The notes: generated by a model from the sequence alone, not told the origin. A stretch of DNA of 64,000 bases from Thiohalocapsa halophila (GCF_016583825.1 NZ_NRRV01000028.1:1-64000), one strand, 5' to 3'; counted from the first letter of the stretch, positions 1 through 11,274 are shown. Numbers and translations: made by a program.

Positions 1-32
1 AGTACGGGGTACGGGGTACGGGGTACGGCAAC
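1..32. repeat. Heptamer tandem repeat (GTACGGG type)
   Basis: The window opens with about four direct copies of a 7-bp unit of the form GGGGTAC/GTACGGG. It continues off the left edge, so its true length is unknown. Variants of the unit recur inside the restriction-modification gene near 39,018-39,052. Short tandemly repeated heptamers of this kind are known from cyanobacteria and other bacteria; their role is unclear. Confidence 0.75.
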
Positions 33-196
33 CAGTGTTCATCCCCCGCAGCTTCTTGCACAGTCGGTCCTCCGGAGCGGATTCCCTGTCGGGCCTACTG
101 GCGTGCGCCCGACCTTCGATCACAACACGCCTCTTCGCGCCAGTCCTTAGCACGGCGCGTGCGACGCAGTGTTCGCGCCCCGTACTACGTACTTCC

Positions 197-811
197 TCAC
201 GCAAACACAACCCAAGTCGTCGCAATATACTTCACACCGGCCTCCAGCCGATTGGCGCGGTGCTCGTGGGTCCAGAAGGGCGGGAAGAGAATCAGCTTGC
301 CGCGCTCGGGTCGGACGCTCAGGTTCTGGTATAGAAACTGGGTTTCGCCGCCGGGGCCGGGCACGTCGTTCAGGTACCAGATGGCCACCAGCTGGCGCTG
401 GCTCAGCTCGTGGCTGCCGCCGTCGACGTGCCAGTGGTAATACTGCCCCGGCAGGTAGCGCTGCACCTGGTAGCCGAGGTCCTTGAACGGCCCCTTGAAG
501 TAGGGATAGGTCTCGCGGAATTCCTGCATGGCGGCGGCCAGGGAGCGGAAGAACATTTGGTCCGCGTCCTTCCAGTCGTCCTTGTTGCTCACCACCAGGT
601 CCGTGGTCTGCTTGATGGAGGCCATTTCCTCCCGCAGCTGACCGACCCGGCCGGCGTACTGCTGCTCGGGGTTGGCCTCGAAGCGGCTCACCACCTCGTC
701 GCAGAAGCTGGGCGGCAGGGCGCCCGGGCGCTCGAAGACGAAGCTGCCGGGCGCGAGCTCACGCAGGGTCGGCAGGGGCGGAATGGGGCGTTCGGGGTCG
801 AGCTGGCTCAT
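197..811 (-). CDS. 2OG-Fe(II) oxygenase (prolyl 4-hydroxylase-like)
   Basis: 204 aa. The C-terminal half carries the double-stranded beta-helix signature of 2-oxoglutarate/Fe(II) dioxygenases: an H-x-D pair in YHWHVDGG (about residue 125), the GGET segment, then the distal His in FPPFWTHEHR and the 2OG-binding Arg of that strand. The length fits small bacterial prolyl-4-hydroxylase-like enzymes. The substrate cannot be read from the sequence. The start overlaps the stop of the upstream NRDE gene by 4 bp (ATGA), so the two are translationally coupled. Confidence 0.85.
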   Translation of the reverse strand: MSQLDPERPIPPLPTLRELAPGSFVFERPGALPPSFCDEVVSRFEANPEQQYAGRVGQLREEMASIKQTTDLVVSNKDDWKDADQMFFRSLAAAMQEFRETYPYFKGPFKDLGYQVQRYLPGQYYHWHVDGGSHELSQRQLVAIWYLNDVPGPGGETQFLYQNLSVRPERGKLILFPPFWTHEHRANRLEAGVKYIATTWVVFA

Positions 812-1617
812 GCGTCGTCTTCGGTCTCGGTCGCGTCGGATGCCGCCATGGCCACAGGCTGGTAAGGCGTGCGATCAGGCGGTCCCTCCGCGTGCAGGAA
901 CACCGGCAGCGCGTCGAAGCCCGGGTAGGCCGGGAGCGCCACCAGGCTGCTGGCGACGGTGCCGTAGTCGCCGCCGTCGAGCCGGATGCCGTCTAGGCTC
1001 ATGGCCGCCAAGCGTGCCTCACGCGGTGCATCGTCCGGTGCGCGCCGGCCCAACAGCTCGATCCAGGCCCGCCAGTCGCCGCCGTCGGCAGCGGGTGCGG
1101 GCTCGGCCGCGGCGCGAAATGCGCGCAGGAAGCCAGCGATCCGCGGCTCGCTAGTGTCATCGAGGTCACCGGCGGTAAGCATGTGCAGGCCCGGCGGAAC
1201 TGGATGCACGCGGATTTCGTCGTCACCACCATGGCGCACCCAGTAGCAATCCCTGGGGTCCGCGATGAGCAGATTGAAGGGGCGGTAGGCGCCTGGGTGG
1301 AGGTCCGCCAAGGCGCCGGCGGCCTCCTTGGCCTCGGCGTGGTCCAGCGCCTCCAGCACCAGCTCGCCGCGGCTGCGCCGGCCGGGCTCGGGCCCCAGGG
1401 TGCCGGTGCGGTTCAGTACCGCGGCGACCATGCCGTGGTCGTTGACGCCGAGCCAGCTGCCGTCGGCGAGCTCATCCAGGCCGGCGACCACCTCCGGGCG
1501 GTCCGGCCAGTGCCGTCCGGGCGGCTGCGACGGGCGCGAGCGCAGCTCGTCGCGATTGGCTGCCAGCAACAGCGGCCAGTCGTGATCGGGGCGTCGGAGG
1601 ATGACGACAGTGCACAT
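808..1617 (-). CDS. NRDE/TANGO2 family protein
   Basis: 269 aa. Begins MCTVVIL and carries the diagnostic NRDE box (AANRDEL) near residue 20, which defines the NRDE/TANGO2 family; the catalytic-type Cys2 is present. TANGO2 homologues have been linked to haem trafficking in eukaryotes, but bacterial function is unproven and I do not infer one. It forms a two-gene unit with the downstream oxygenase (4-bp overlap). A heptamer repeat hairpin separates it from secF. Confidence 0.85.
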   Translation of the reverse strand: MCTVVILRRPDHDWPLLLAANRDELRSRPSQPPGRHWPDRPEVVAGLDELADGSWLGVNDHGMVAAVLNRTGTLGPEPGRRSRGELVLEALDHAEAKEAAGALADLHPGAYRPFNLLIADPRDCYWVRHGGDDEIRVHPVPPGLHMLTAGDLDDTSEPRIAGFLRAFRAAAEPAPAADGGDWRAWIELLGRRAPDDAPREARLAAMSLDGIRLDGGDYGTVASSLVALPAYPGFDALPVFLHAEGPPDRTPYQPVAMAASDATETEDDA

Positions 1618-1619
1618 AG

Positions 1620-1702
1620 CGGAGAGGGCTGAGGGCTGAGGGCTGAGGGTCGAGGGCTGAGGGCCGGATAGAGCCTCAGCCCCCAGCCCTCAGCCCTTCT
1701 TC
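1620..1702. repeat. Heptamer (GAGGGCT) array forming an inverted repeat
   Basis: About five imperfect direct copies of GAGGGCT are followed after a short loop by the complementary CCTCAGC/CAGCCCT units. The RNA would fold into a long GC-rich hairpin between the 3' end of secF and the 5' end of the NRDE gene. The same unit recurs at 43,470-43,553 and, degraded, near 4,690. Confidence 0.8.
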
Positions 1703-1703
1703 A

Positions 1704-2660
1704 TCAAGGTCTATCGTCAACCACCTCGCCCTCTTTCACCGCCGGGGTCGGCAGCAGATCCTGCTTGCTGACCCCGAGCCAGACGGCCATGGCGGTGGCG
1801 ATGTAGATGGTGGAGTAGGTGCCCACCAGCACGCCGATGATCAACGCCAGCGAGAAGCCCTCGATGGCCGCACCCCCCAGGAAATACAGCGCCAGCAGCA
1901 CCAACAGCGTCGTGCCGGAGGTGATGATGGTACGCGACAGGGTCTGGTTGATGGAGCGGTTGCAGATCTCGATGACCGAGCCCTTACGCATCTTGCGGAA
2001 GTTCTCGCGGATGCGATCGAAGATGACGATGGTGTCGTTCAGCGAGTAGCCGATGACCGCCAGCACCGCCGCGAGCACGGTCAGGTCGAACTCGATATGG
2101 AAGATGGAGAAGATGCCGACGGTGAAGATGACGTCGTGCACCAGCGCCGCGACAGCGCCCAGGGCGAAGCGCCACTCGAAGCGCACGGCGACATAGATCA
2201 GGATGCCGATGAGCGCAAAGAGCACGGCGAGCCCGCCCTGCTCGCGCAGCTGCTCGCCCACCTGCGGGCCGACGAACTCCACCCGCCGCAGCTCGACGCC
2301 GCTGCCGGCGGCTTCGCTCAGAATGCGCACCACCTGGTCGCTGCGCCGGGCGCTGGCGTCCTCACCCTCCTCCACGGGCGGCAGGCGGATCAGGATGTCC
2401 GTACGCGAGCCGAAGTACTGGACGATGGCATCCGGGAAGCCGTTGTCGCGCAGGGTGCCGGTGATCTCGGCGATCGCCACCGGCTCCTCATAGCCCAGCT
2501 CGATGACGGTGCCGCCGGTGAAGTCCAGCCCGAATTCGAAGCCGCGGAAGAGCATGGCGCCCAGGAAGAGCACCAGCACCGCCGCGGAGAGCACCGCGGC
2601 GATGTAGCGCTTGCCCATGAAGTCGATGTCGAGATCCGTCAGGATCTGTGCAGGGGCCAT
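1704..2660 (-). CDS. secF: Protein translocase subunit SecF
   Basis: 318 aa, the usual SecF length. One N-terminal membrane segment after the MGKRYIAAVLSA stretch, a periplasmic domain with the FTGGT motif, then five C-terminal membrane segments including the conserved GYSLNDTIVIFDRIREN motif. With SecD and YajC it forms the accessory complex that uses proton motive force to pull secreted proteins through SecYEG. It lies 30 bp downstream of secD in the canonical yajC-secD-secF order. Confidence 0.97.
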   Translation of the reverse strand: MAPAQILTDLDIDFMGKRYIAAVLSAAVLVLFLGAMLFRGFEFGLDFTGGTVIELGYEEPVAIAEITGTLRDNGFPDAIVQYFGSRTDILIRLPPVEEGEDASARRSDQVVRILSEAAGSGVELRRVEFVGPQVGEQLREQGGLAVLFALIGILIYVAVRFEWRFALGAVAALVHDVIFTVGIFSIFHIEFDLTVLAAVLAVIGYSLNDTIVIFDRIRENFRKMRKGSVIEICNRSINQTLSRTIITSGTTLLVLLALYFLGGAAIEGFSLALIIGVLVGTYSTIYIATAMAVWLGVSKQDLLPTPAVKEGEVVDDRP

Positions 2661-2690
2661 GGCCGTATCTCCGTCAAAGAGCGAGCTGGA

Positions 2691-4547
2691 TCAGATGGCG
2701 AGTCGGGGCACCCGACGGCCGCCGTAGATCAGGTTGATCACCGCGCGCGAGCCGAGGATGGCCGTGAACATCGAGGTCAGGATGCCGATGAACAGCGTCA
2801 CCGCAAAGCCCTTGATGGGCCCGGTGCCGAAGCTGAACAGCACGGTGGCCGCAATCAGCGTCGTGATGTTGGCATCCACGATGGTGGACAGGGCCTTGTC
2901 GTAGCCGGCGTGGATGCTGGCCTGCGGTGAGCTGCCGTTGCGTATCTCCTCGCGGATGCGCTCGAAGATCAGCACATTGGCGTCCACCGCCATACCCACG
3001 GTCAGCACGATGCCGGCGATGCCGGGCATGGTGAGCGTCGCCTGTAGCGCCGAGAGCACGGCGACGATGAGCACCAGATTCACGATCAGCACCAGGTCCG
3101 CCACCAGACCGAACACCCGGTAATACAGCGCCATGAAGACCACCACCAGCGCCAGGCCGATCATCACCGAGCGGAAGCCCTGGTCGATGTTGTCCTGCCC
3201 GAGGCTGGGGCCGATGGTGCGCTCCTCGACGATCTCGATGGGCGCCGCCAGGGCGCCGGCGCGCAGCAGCAGCGCCAGGTTGTGCGCCTCGTCGGAGCTG
3301 TCGAGGCCGGTGGTCTGGAAGCGCCGGCCGAAGGGCTCCAGGATGTTGGCGACGCTGATGACCTCCTCGGTGCGCTCGCGCTCTTTCACCGGCTCGCCGT
3401 CCACCATGCGCGTGACCGTGCGACTCTCGATGAAGACCACGGCCATGGGCTTGCCGACGTTCTCCGTCGTGACATTGCGCATGCGCCGGGCGCCCTGGCC
3501 GTCGAGGTTCACGAACACCGCCGGCGAGCCGGACTGCTGGTCGAAGCCGGCGGAGGCGTCGGTGATCTGGTCGCCGGTGACGATGACCCGGCGGCTGAGC
3601 AGAATGGGCTGACCGTTGCGCTCGCGGTACAGGGCAGAGCCCACGGGCACGCGCCCGTCGAGGGCGTCGCGCACGTCGTGCTCGGTGTCCACCAGCCGGT
3701 ACTCCAGCGTCGCCGTGGCGCCCAGCAGCTCCTTCAAGCGCGCCGGGTCCTGCGCGCCCGGCAGCTGCACCACGATGCGCCGCTCGCCCTGGCGGGCGAT
3801 GATGGGCTCGGCGACGCCCAGCGCATTGACGCGGTTGCGCAGCGTGGTGATGTTCTGCTCCAGCGCGAAGTCCTTGACCTCTTCCTGTATCTGGGGCGGC
3901 AGAGCGGCGTAGACGAAGTAGTTGGCCCCCTCCGCGCCGGTGTCCACCGTCAGGTCGCGGAACTCCTTGCGGATGATCTGCTGCGCCTCGTCACGCGCCG
4001 CCTCGTCGCGGAAGCGCACGGCGATGCGGCCTGCGTCGCGGGTGATGGTGAGATAGCGCACCTTCTGCTTGCGCAGCTCGGTGCGGATGTCGCCGGTGTA
4101 GCGCTCCAGCGCCTGGTCCACCGCGGCTTCCATGTCCACGTCGATGAGCACGTGGATGCCGCCGCGCAGATCGAGGCCCAGGAACATGGGCTGGGCGTTC
4201 AGCGCCTCCAGCCAGCCCGGCAGGTCCGGGGAGGTGGTGAGCGCGCTGTTGTAGCGGTCCGAGAGGGTCTGCTCCATGACCTCCGCCCCGCGCAGTTGCT
4301 CGCTTGGCGTCGTGAAGCGCACCAGTAGCTTGTCGCCCGGTAGCCGCTCGATGTCCTTCACCGGGACAGCGGCGTTCTCCATGGCAGCGGCGATCTCCGC
4401 GGCGCTGGCCTCGGTGACGGGGTTGTCACGGGTGCCCGTCACCTGAATGGACGGGTCCTGCGGGAACAGGTTCGGGAGCGCATACAGCAGCCCGACCAGC
4501 ACCACGGCCAGGATGAGCAGGTTCTTCCACAGTGGATAGCGGTTCAT
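2691..4547 (-). CDS. secD: Protein translocase subunit SecD
   Basis: 618 aa, full length. It has an N-terminal membrane segment, a large periplasmic P1 region with the DLRGGIHVLIDVD motif (about residue 130) and a C-terminal six-helix RND-like domain with GMAVDANVLIFERIREE. It acts in the inner membrane with SecF. The distance to yajC upstream (180 bp) is larger than usual and holds degenerate GGGCTGA repeat sequence. Confidence 0.97.
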   Translation of the reverse strand: MNRYPLWKNLLILAVVLVGLLYALPNLFPQDPSIQVTGTRDNPVTEASAAEIAAAMENAAVPVKDIERLPGDKLLVRFTTPSEQLRGAEVMEQTLSDRYNSALTTSPDLPGWLEALNAQPMFLGLDLRGGIHVLIDVDMEAAVDQALERYTGDIRTELRKQKVRYLTITRDAGRIAVRFRDEAARDEAQQIIRKEFRDLTVDTGAEGANYFVYAALPPQIQEEVKDFALEQNITTLRNRVNALGVAEPIIARQGERRIVVQLPGAQDPARLKELLGATATLEYRLVDTEHDVRDALDGRVPVGSALYRERNGQPILLSRRVIVTGDQITDASAGFDQQSGSPAVFVNLDGQGARRMRNVTTENVGKPMAVVFIESRTVTRMVDGEPVKERERTEEVISVANILEPFGRRFQTTGLDSSDEAHNLALLLRAGALAAPIEIVEERTIGPSLGQDNIDQGFRSVMIGLALVVVFMALYYRVFGLVADLVLIVNLVLIVAVLSALQATLTMPGIAGIVLTVGMAVDANVLIFERIREEIRNGSSPQASIHAGYDKALSTIVDANITTLIAATVLFSFGTGPIKGFAVTLFIGILTSMFTAILGSRAVINLIYGGRRVPRLAI

Positions 4548-4727
4548 GGCTGGGGCTTCTCGAAGGCTTCCTTGGGGGCTGCGTGGTGCGCTGGCGCCCG
4601 CGCCGGCCGCTCGGTCATGCCGCCGCCGGCTATGATGGCCGGAGTGCGGGACACCGGGCGGCCGACGCCGTTGGGGCGCGGCCCGGGAGGGCTGAGGGTT
4701 GAGGCTGAGGGCCGGGGGCCGGGGCGC

Positions 4728-5057
4728 TCAGAGCTCCTTCAGCTGGCCCTTGGGCAGCAGCACTTCCACGGCGGAGCGGCGAATCTTGATGCGCACATTA
4801 TCGGCGACTTCCAGCTGGGCGAAGTTCTCGCCGAGCTCGACGATGCGCCCGGCGACGCCGCCCATGGTGACCACCTCGTCGCCCTTGCTCAGTCCCTCGA
4901 CGAGCTTCTTGTGCTCCTTCTGGCGTTTGATCTGCGGGCGGATCATCAGGAAGTAGAGGATGACGATCAGGCCGACCGGAAAGAGCAAGCCCAGCAACGG
5001 ATCGCCCGCGGGCGCACCCTCGGCCTGGGCCATGGCGTCGGAGATGAAAAAGCTCAT
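4728..5057 (-). CDS. yajC: Sec translocon accessory subunit YajC
   Basis: 109 aa. A single membrane segment (LLGLLFPVGLIVILYFLMI) is followed by the family motif RPQIKRQKEHKKLV and the GDEVVTMGGVAGRIVEL box. First gene of the yajC-secD-secF unit. tgt, usually immediately upstream of yajC in gammaproteobacteria, is separated here by a toxin remnant and a Uma2 gene. Confidence 0.95.
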   Translation of the reverse strand: MSFFISDAMAQAEGAPAGDPLLGLLFPVGLIVILYFLMIRPQIKRQKEHKKLVEGLSKGDEVVTMGGVAGRIVELGENFAQLEVADNVRIKIRRSAVEVLLPKGQLKEL

Positions 5058-5243
5058 GTCTAGGTCCTCGCTGCCGCGCCTTGCGCGGATATCTGAACGG
5101 GGTCGGACGAAATCGAGCCGCGCATTATCGCATATCGTCCAACTCCGGGGCGCCCAGAACGGATGGGAGGCTGCGCCCGCTCTATTCCGCCGCGAGGGAG
5201 GTCCTTGCGACGGAGCTTCTCGCCCGACGCCTGAGGGGGTCGG

Positions 5244-5396
5244 TCAGGAGCGATGGCGCGCCTGAAGGAAGTCGATCCGGTCATGGGCCAACCGATAGAC
5301 GACCCGATGCTCCTGCGCCAGCCGGCGCGGGCGCAGCTTGCACTCCTTCAACCCCAGGCCGCCGAAACCTCGCGGCAACAGGTCCTGCCGCGGGCC
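5244..5396 (-). pseudogene. Remnant of a YoeB/RelE-like toxin C-terminus
   Basis: A reading frame of about 50 codons without a start codon encodes a tail with LAQEHRVVYRLAHDRIDFLQ, ending HRS and stop. This resembles the C-terminal strands of YoeB/Txe/RelE toxins (family form QEHRLVYRV). The rest of the toxin and any antitoxin are missing. The remaining sequence between yajC and the Uma2 gene (5,058-5,467) shows nothing else I can support. Confidence 0.4.
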
Positions 5397-5467
5397 TCAG
5401 GCCGCCGGCCCGCGGCGTGAGCGTGTGCTAGCCTTCCGGACAAGCCCGCCCAGCCTTTCGAGCAGCC

Positions 5468-6343
5468 ATGAGCCAGCGCGTCCCCGAGCCCGCAGCGGAC
5501 CGCGCCGCGCGCCGTCCGACTCCCGGCGAACCCGCCCGCCCAGCCTCCGATGACGGTCTCCCGGTTTCGGAAGAGACCTACTGGGCCGAGTACTACCACG
5601 CGGCAGACACCTGCTACGAATGGCACGACGGCCGCCTGGAGGAGAAGCCGGTGTCGGACTACGAGACCATCGCCGTCTACAAGTGGCTGCTCGGGCTGCT
5701 GGAGCACTTCCTCAGGGTCCATCCCATCGCCGACTGGGTCACGCTGGAGATGGGCTTTCGCCTGGCGCTGGCCACCGGCACCGTCATCCGCCGGCCCGAC
5801 CTCGCCGTGGTGCGCCGCGACAACCCACACCCGCTGCGCCCCGGCATGGCGTCCTATCCCGGCGTGTTCGACCTCTGCATCGAGGCCCTGTCGGACCGCG
5901 CTCGGCAGGACATCCACCGCGACACCGTCGCCAAGCGCGCCGAATATGCCGCGGGCGGCGTGCCGGAGTACTACATCCTCTCCCATCGCGCCGAGCACCA
6001 GGCCTTCTACACCCGCGACGCCGACGGCCTGTACGTGCCCCTGCCCGCCACTGACGATATCGTCCGCTCGCGGGTCCTGCCCGGCTTCCAGTTCCGCCGC
6101 CGCGACCTCTGCGCGCAGCCCGACTGGGACAGCATGCGTGCCGACCCGGTCTACGCCGGCTTCGTGCTGCCCGGCTGGACCGCGGCCGAGCGGCGGGCCG
6201 AGGCGGAGGCGCGCCGCGCGGACGCCGAGATGAGCCGGGCGGAGACGGAAGCGCGCCGCGCGGACGCCGAGGCCGCGAGCCGACGCCAAGCCGAGCAGGA
6301 GCTGGCCCGGCTGCGCGCCGAGATGGCCGAACGCAAGCGCTGA
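5468..6343 (+). CDS. Uma2 family (DUF820) putative endonuclease
   Basis: 291 aa. The central part fits the Uma2/DUF820 PD-(D/E)XK-like fold: RRPDLAVVR with the catalytic-type Asp, followed by the CIEALSDRARQD and KRAEYAAGGVPEYYI strands. The C-terminal 60 residues are an Arg/Ala/Glu-rich heptad-like repeat (ARRADAE units) that predicts a coiled coil. Such genes are abundant in cyanobacteria and purple sulfur bacteria, with unknown biological role. A second member lies at 30,133-30,891. The ATG used has only a weak ribosome-binding site. Confidence 0.8.
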   Translation: MSQRVPEPAADRAARRPTPGEPARPASDDGLPVSEETYWAEYYHAADTCYEWHDGRLEEKPVSDYETIAVYKWLLGLLEHFLRVHPIADWVTLEMGFRLALATGTVIRRPDLAVVRRDNPHPLRPGMASYPGVFDLCIEALSDRARQDIHRDTVAKRAEYAAGGVPEYYILSHRAEHQAFYTRDADGLYVPLPATDDIVRSRVLPGFQFRRRDLCAQPDWDSMRADPVYAGFVLPGWTAAERRAEAEARRADAEMSRAETEARRADAEAASRRQAEQELARLRAEMAERKR

Positions 6344-6402
6344 GCGGGGCCGGGAGCTGAGCTGATCGGCGGCGAATTCGTGCGCCGGCCGATGACGCGT
6401 TT

Positions 6403-8257
<1,855 letters not shown>

Positions 8258-8400
8258 CTACTGACCTGTGCTTGGTAACCAGGGGACGGCGCCCAATTCT
8301 GCACGCGAGCGCAGGTGGGCGGGAAGTCGGCGCTCGGACGCATCGCCGGCGTGCCCAGCCAACGCCCGCCGCCACCCGACCCCTCTGCCGGAGGCCAGCC

Positions 8401-9045
8401 ATGTTCATGTTCCGCAAAAAGACCGAGATGCCGAGCGCCGAGCAGGCGCTGCCCGGGCGCGACACGCCCATGCCGGTGACCAACCGCCACTACGTCAACG
8501 GCAACCCCATCCAGCCGCCGTTTCCGGCGGGCATGCGGCTCGCGATGTTCGGCATGGGCTGCTTCTGGGGCGTCGAGCGCCTGTTCTGGGAACTGCCCGG
8601 CGTCTACAGCACGGCCGTCGGCTACGCCGGCGGCCACACGCCGAATCCCACCTACGAGGAGGTCTGCTCCGGCATGACCGGCCACAACGAGGTGGTGCGC
8701 GTGGCCTATGACCCGGACGCCATCGACTACGAGCAGCTCTTGGCCGCCTTCTGGGAGGGGCACGACCCCACCCAGGGCATGCGCCAGGGCAACGATGTCG
8801 GCACCCAGTACCGCTCCGGCATCTACTGTAGCGACGACGACCAGCTCGCCGCCGCCCGCGGCAGCCTCGCCCGCTACCAGGAGGCGCTGGCGGCGGCCGG
8901 GCGCAATGCCGCCATCACCACGGAGATCCTGCCGGCGCCTACCTTCTACTACGCCGAGGACTACCATCAGCAGTACCTCGCCAAGAACCCGGGCGGCTAC
9001 TGCGGCCACGGCGGCTGCGGCGTGCGCTATCCGGCCGCCGCCTAG
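8401..9045 (+). CDS. msrA: Peptide methionine sulfoxide reductase MsrA
   Basis: 214 aa from the ATG at 8,401 (MFMFRKK). It reduces methionine-S-sulfoxide. The catalytic Cys sits in [12 protein letters not shown] (about residue 58), followed by [18 protein letters not shown] and the [18 protein letters not shown] substrate loop. The C-terminal resolving cysteines are in [10 protein letters not shown]. An open frame extends upstream to 8,272 but that part lacks family similarity. Divergent from the HAD gene. Confidence 0.95.
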   Translation: MFMFRKKTEMPSAEQALPGRDTPMPVTNRHYVNGNPIQPPFPAGMRLAMFGMGCFWGVERLFWELPGVYSTAVGYAGGHTPNPTYEEVCSGMTGHNEVVRVAYDPDAIDYEQLLAAFWEGHDPTQGMRQGNDVGTQYRSGIYCSDDDQLAAARGSLARYQEALAAAGRNAAITTEILPAPTFYYAEDYHQQYLAKNPGGYCGHGGCGVRYPAAA

Positions 9046-9444
9046 CGCCCCGCCGGCGCGCATCGATCAACCCGGCTGCAAGCCAGGGGATCTGCATCGG
9101 CGCCCGACTGCGGCGCTACACGCCACAGATTGCGCGCCGGGGACATCGAGCCCCCGGCGCGCGAAGCCGGCTAGTGCACAGCCGTTCCCGATCAGGGACA
9201 AAACCGTCTGCGAGCTTCCGCTGCGTTGCACTGGAGCCGACGCTTCGGGTGGTGAGCCACGCCGGCGTGTTGCCCCCACGCCATTGCGAATTCGCAACGC
9301 AATCCGGGCAAGGCGTGGACGATACTGTAGCCGTACTCGTCAACCGATGGACAAACACACAGAATCGTCCGTTTCGGGCCGACAGCGACGTGTCGCAAAT
9401 ACAGGAATCGGGGTTGACAACTCCATCGGTATTTAAGAAACTAT

Positions 9445-9535
9445 TGATGTACTGAAGATTTGCAGTTCTTCAGTGCACTCCTCCATCCTCCTTTGGTGGT
9501 AATCTTATAGCGCGGCGCCCGCCGCGCTTTTTTTT
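9445..9535 (+). ncRNA. Candidate small RNA ending at an intrinsic terminator
   Basis: A TTGACA box at 9,414-9,419 is followed after about 30 bp by a perfect stem-loop (ACTGAAGA / TCTTCAGT, 9,451-9,458 with 9,467-9,474, 8-nt loop). Next come a single-stranded pyrimidine stretch with CTCCTCC and CCTCC (anti-Shine-Dalgarno-like) and a 7-bp GC hairpin with eight T residues. The -10 box is weak, so the 5' end is a guess. No open reading frame with a ribosome-binding site lies inside, and both flanking genes end toward it, so this is not simply the msrA terminator. Confidence 0.45.
9510..9535 (+). terminator. Rho-independent terminator
   Basis: Stem GCGCGGC / GCCGCGC with the 4-nt loop GCCC, followed directly by eight T residues. 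It is the clearest intrinsic terminator in the window and lies 465 bp beyond the msrA stop, so it more likely ends a separate short transcript. Confidence 0.85.
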
Positions 9536-9603
9536 GCCTAATCAAAACGTTACAGGCATCGTCGCCGACTTGTGGCAGCGCCTGCAACGCCGTGATCAAC
9601 CCC

Positions 9604-10641
9604 TCAAAGGTCCGGGTTGTTCGCGTGGGTCAGGAACATCGCATCGCCGTAGGAGAAGAAGCGGTAGCGCTCCGCCACCGCGTGCCGATAGGCGGCCATC
9701 ACCGGCGCGTAGCCCGCAAAGGCACAGACCAACATCAACAGCGTCGACTCCGGTAGGTGGAAGTTGGTCAGCATCGCGTCGATGACCCGGAACCGATAAC
9801 CAGGCCGTATGAACAGGCGGCTGTCGCCCCGAAAGGCCCTGAGCTCACCGGATGCCGCAGCGGTCTCAAGGCTGCGCACCGTGGTGGTGCCCACGGCCAC
9901 CACCCGCCCGCCGCGCGCGCGCGCCGCCGCCACCTGGGCGCACACCTGCTCGCTGACCTCCAGCCATTCCGCGTGCATATGGTGCTTGGCGAGATCGTCC
10001 TCGCGCACCGGCTGGAAAGTGCCGGCCCCCACGTGCAGGGTCACCTGTGCCTGCTCGACGCCAATGGCCCTGAGCCGCGCGAGCATCGCGGCGTCGAAAT
10101 GCAGGCCGGCCGTGGGCGCGGCCACCGCGCCGTCGCGTCGGCCATAAATGGTCTGGTAGCGCTCGCGGTCGCTCGTGTCATCCGGGCGATCGATGTAAGG
10201 GGGTAGCGGGGTGTGACCGTGGCGCGTCAACAGCGCTGCGATCTCCTCCGACTCGCTGACCAGCACGAAGAGCTCGTCCTCACGGCCGGCCATGGTCAGC
10301 ACCTCGCCGCCCGGCAGCACCAGCCGGCTTCCGGGCCGGGGCGACTTGCTCGCGCGCACGTGCGCGGTAACCCGGCGCGCGTCCACCAGCCGCTCCACCA
10401 GGATCTCCGCCTGACCGCCCGTCTCCTTGCGGGCGTACAGCCGCGCCGGCAGCACCCGGGTGTCGTTGAAGACCAAAAGGTCGCGCGGGTCCAGCAGCGC
10501 CGGCAGGTCCGCGAACATCCGGTCCTGGTGCCGGCCGCTGGCGCCGTCGAGCACCAACAGACGGCTCGCGGCGCGCTCCGGCAGCGGTCGCTGCGCAATC
10601 AGCTGTGGCGGCAGGTCGAAATGGAAGTCACTGCGTTGCAT
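9604..10641 (-). CDS. queA: S-adenosylmethionine:tRNA ribosyltransferase-isomerase QueA
   Basis: 345 aa, full length. Converts preQ1-34 in tRNA to epoxyqueuosine using the ribosyl group of SAM. Starts [20 protein letters not shown] and carries the family blocks [45 protein letters not shown], and [19 protein letters not shown]. It diverges from tRNA-Leu. Confidence 0.96.
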   Translation of the reverse strand: MQRSDFHFDLPPQLIAQRPLPERAASRLLVLDGASGRHQDRMFADLPALLDPRDLLVFNDTRVLPARLYARKETGGQAEILVERLVDARRVTAHVRASKSPRPGSRLVLPGGEVLTMAGREDELFVLVSESEEIAALLTRHGHTPLPPYIDRPDDTSDRERYQTIYGRRDGAVAAPTAGLHFDAAMLARLRAIGVEQAQVTLHVGAGTFQPVREDDLAKHHMHAEWLEVSEQVCAQVAAARARGGRVVAVGTTTVRSLETAAASGELRAFRGDSRLFIRPGYRFRVIDAMLTNFHLPESTLLMLVCAFAGYAPVMAAYRHAVAERYRFFSYGDAMFLTHANNPDL

Positions 10642-10690
10642 TGGGGAGTTCCGCTCGGCCCGCGGCTCGCGGTATTATGACGGATCGGCT

Positions 10691-10777
10691 GCCGGGGTGG
10701 CGGAATTGGTAGACGCAGTGGACTCAAAATCCACCGGTGGCAACACCTTACGAGTTCGAGTCTCGTCCCCGGTACCA
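10691..10777 (+). tRNA. tRNA-Leu (anticodon CAA)
   Basis: 87 nt including an encoded CCA. Acceptor GCCGGGG pairs with CCCCGGT (one G-U). The anticodon stem GTGGA/TCCAC encloses the loop CTCAAAA, which gives anticodon CAA. A long variable arm (class II tRNA) precedes the T arm with its GTTCGAGTC loop region. It reads UUG leucine codons. Confidence 0.96.
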
Positions 10778-10857
10778 TTTCCCAATGGATGCCCGAGCGC
10801 GGCCCGCACAGTCACGGGTCCGGCCGCGGCGGGCAACGCAACGCCACGGTTTCGGCG

Positions 10858-11274
10858 ATGAAGCAGCGCGCCCTGGACGATCCGCATCTCGCCCCCTACA
10901 CCCGCGGCGTACTGGCCAAGATCGACCCGGACGTGCTCGCGTCCCTGACCGAGCATCAGTTCCGCAGCATCCGCGACGCCATCGACGCGAGCCGCCCCAT
11001 CAGCCGCCACAGCGTGGATCTGCGCGGCATCATTCCGCTCGGCTTTGCGCGCTGGTATTTCGTGCTGCTGGCGGGCCGCGACCGGCGCGCCGACACCCGC
11101 AGCGAAGAGCACCGCTTGCAGTACCTGATCACCTCTGGGGTGGGTGCGGTCTTGCTGGCCGGCGCGGTGCTCGTGCCCCTGACCGCCTTATTGCTACTGG
11201 TAGGCTACGCCCTGAAGAGCTTCCTGGGCCTGGATTTAAACCCAGAGGGTCACCTGATGGATTTCCTGCGCTGA
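10858..11274 (+). CDS. Conserved hypothetical membrane protein
   Basis: 138 aa from the ATG at 10,858 (MKQRALDDPHLAPYTRGVL). The N-terminal half is soluble with a helical segment around DPDVLASLTEHQFRSI. A conserved-looking patch DLRGIIPLGFARWYFVLLAG is followed by charged residues, and the C-terminus has one or two membrane helices (about residues 90-125). I recognise this arrangement from purple sulfur bacterial proteins of unknown function. A frame extension to 10,789 exists but is unlikely because it abuts the tRNA. Confidence 0.65.
   Translation: MKQRALDDPHLAPYTRGVLAKIDPDVLASLTEHQFRSIRDAIDASRPISRHSVDLRGIIPLGFARWYFVLLAGRDRRADTRSEEHRLQYLITSGVGAVLLAGAVLVPLTALLLLVGYALKSFLGLDLNPEGHLMDFLR

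Larger units (their letters stand above)
9046..9603. other. Noncoding stretch between msrA and queA
   Basis: 558 bp without a supportable protein gene. Positions 9,046-9,410 show nothing distinctive. The right part (9,414-9,535) contains a TTGACA box, a perfect 8-bp stem-loop, a CCTCC-rich segment and a strong intrinsic terminator, annotated separately as a small-RNA candidate. Confidence 0.7.
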
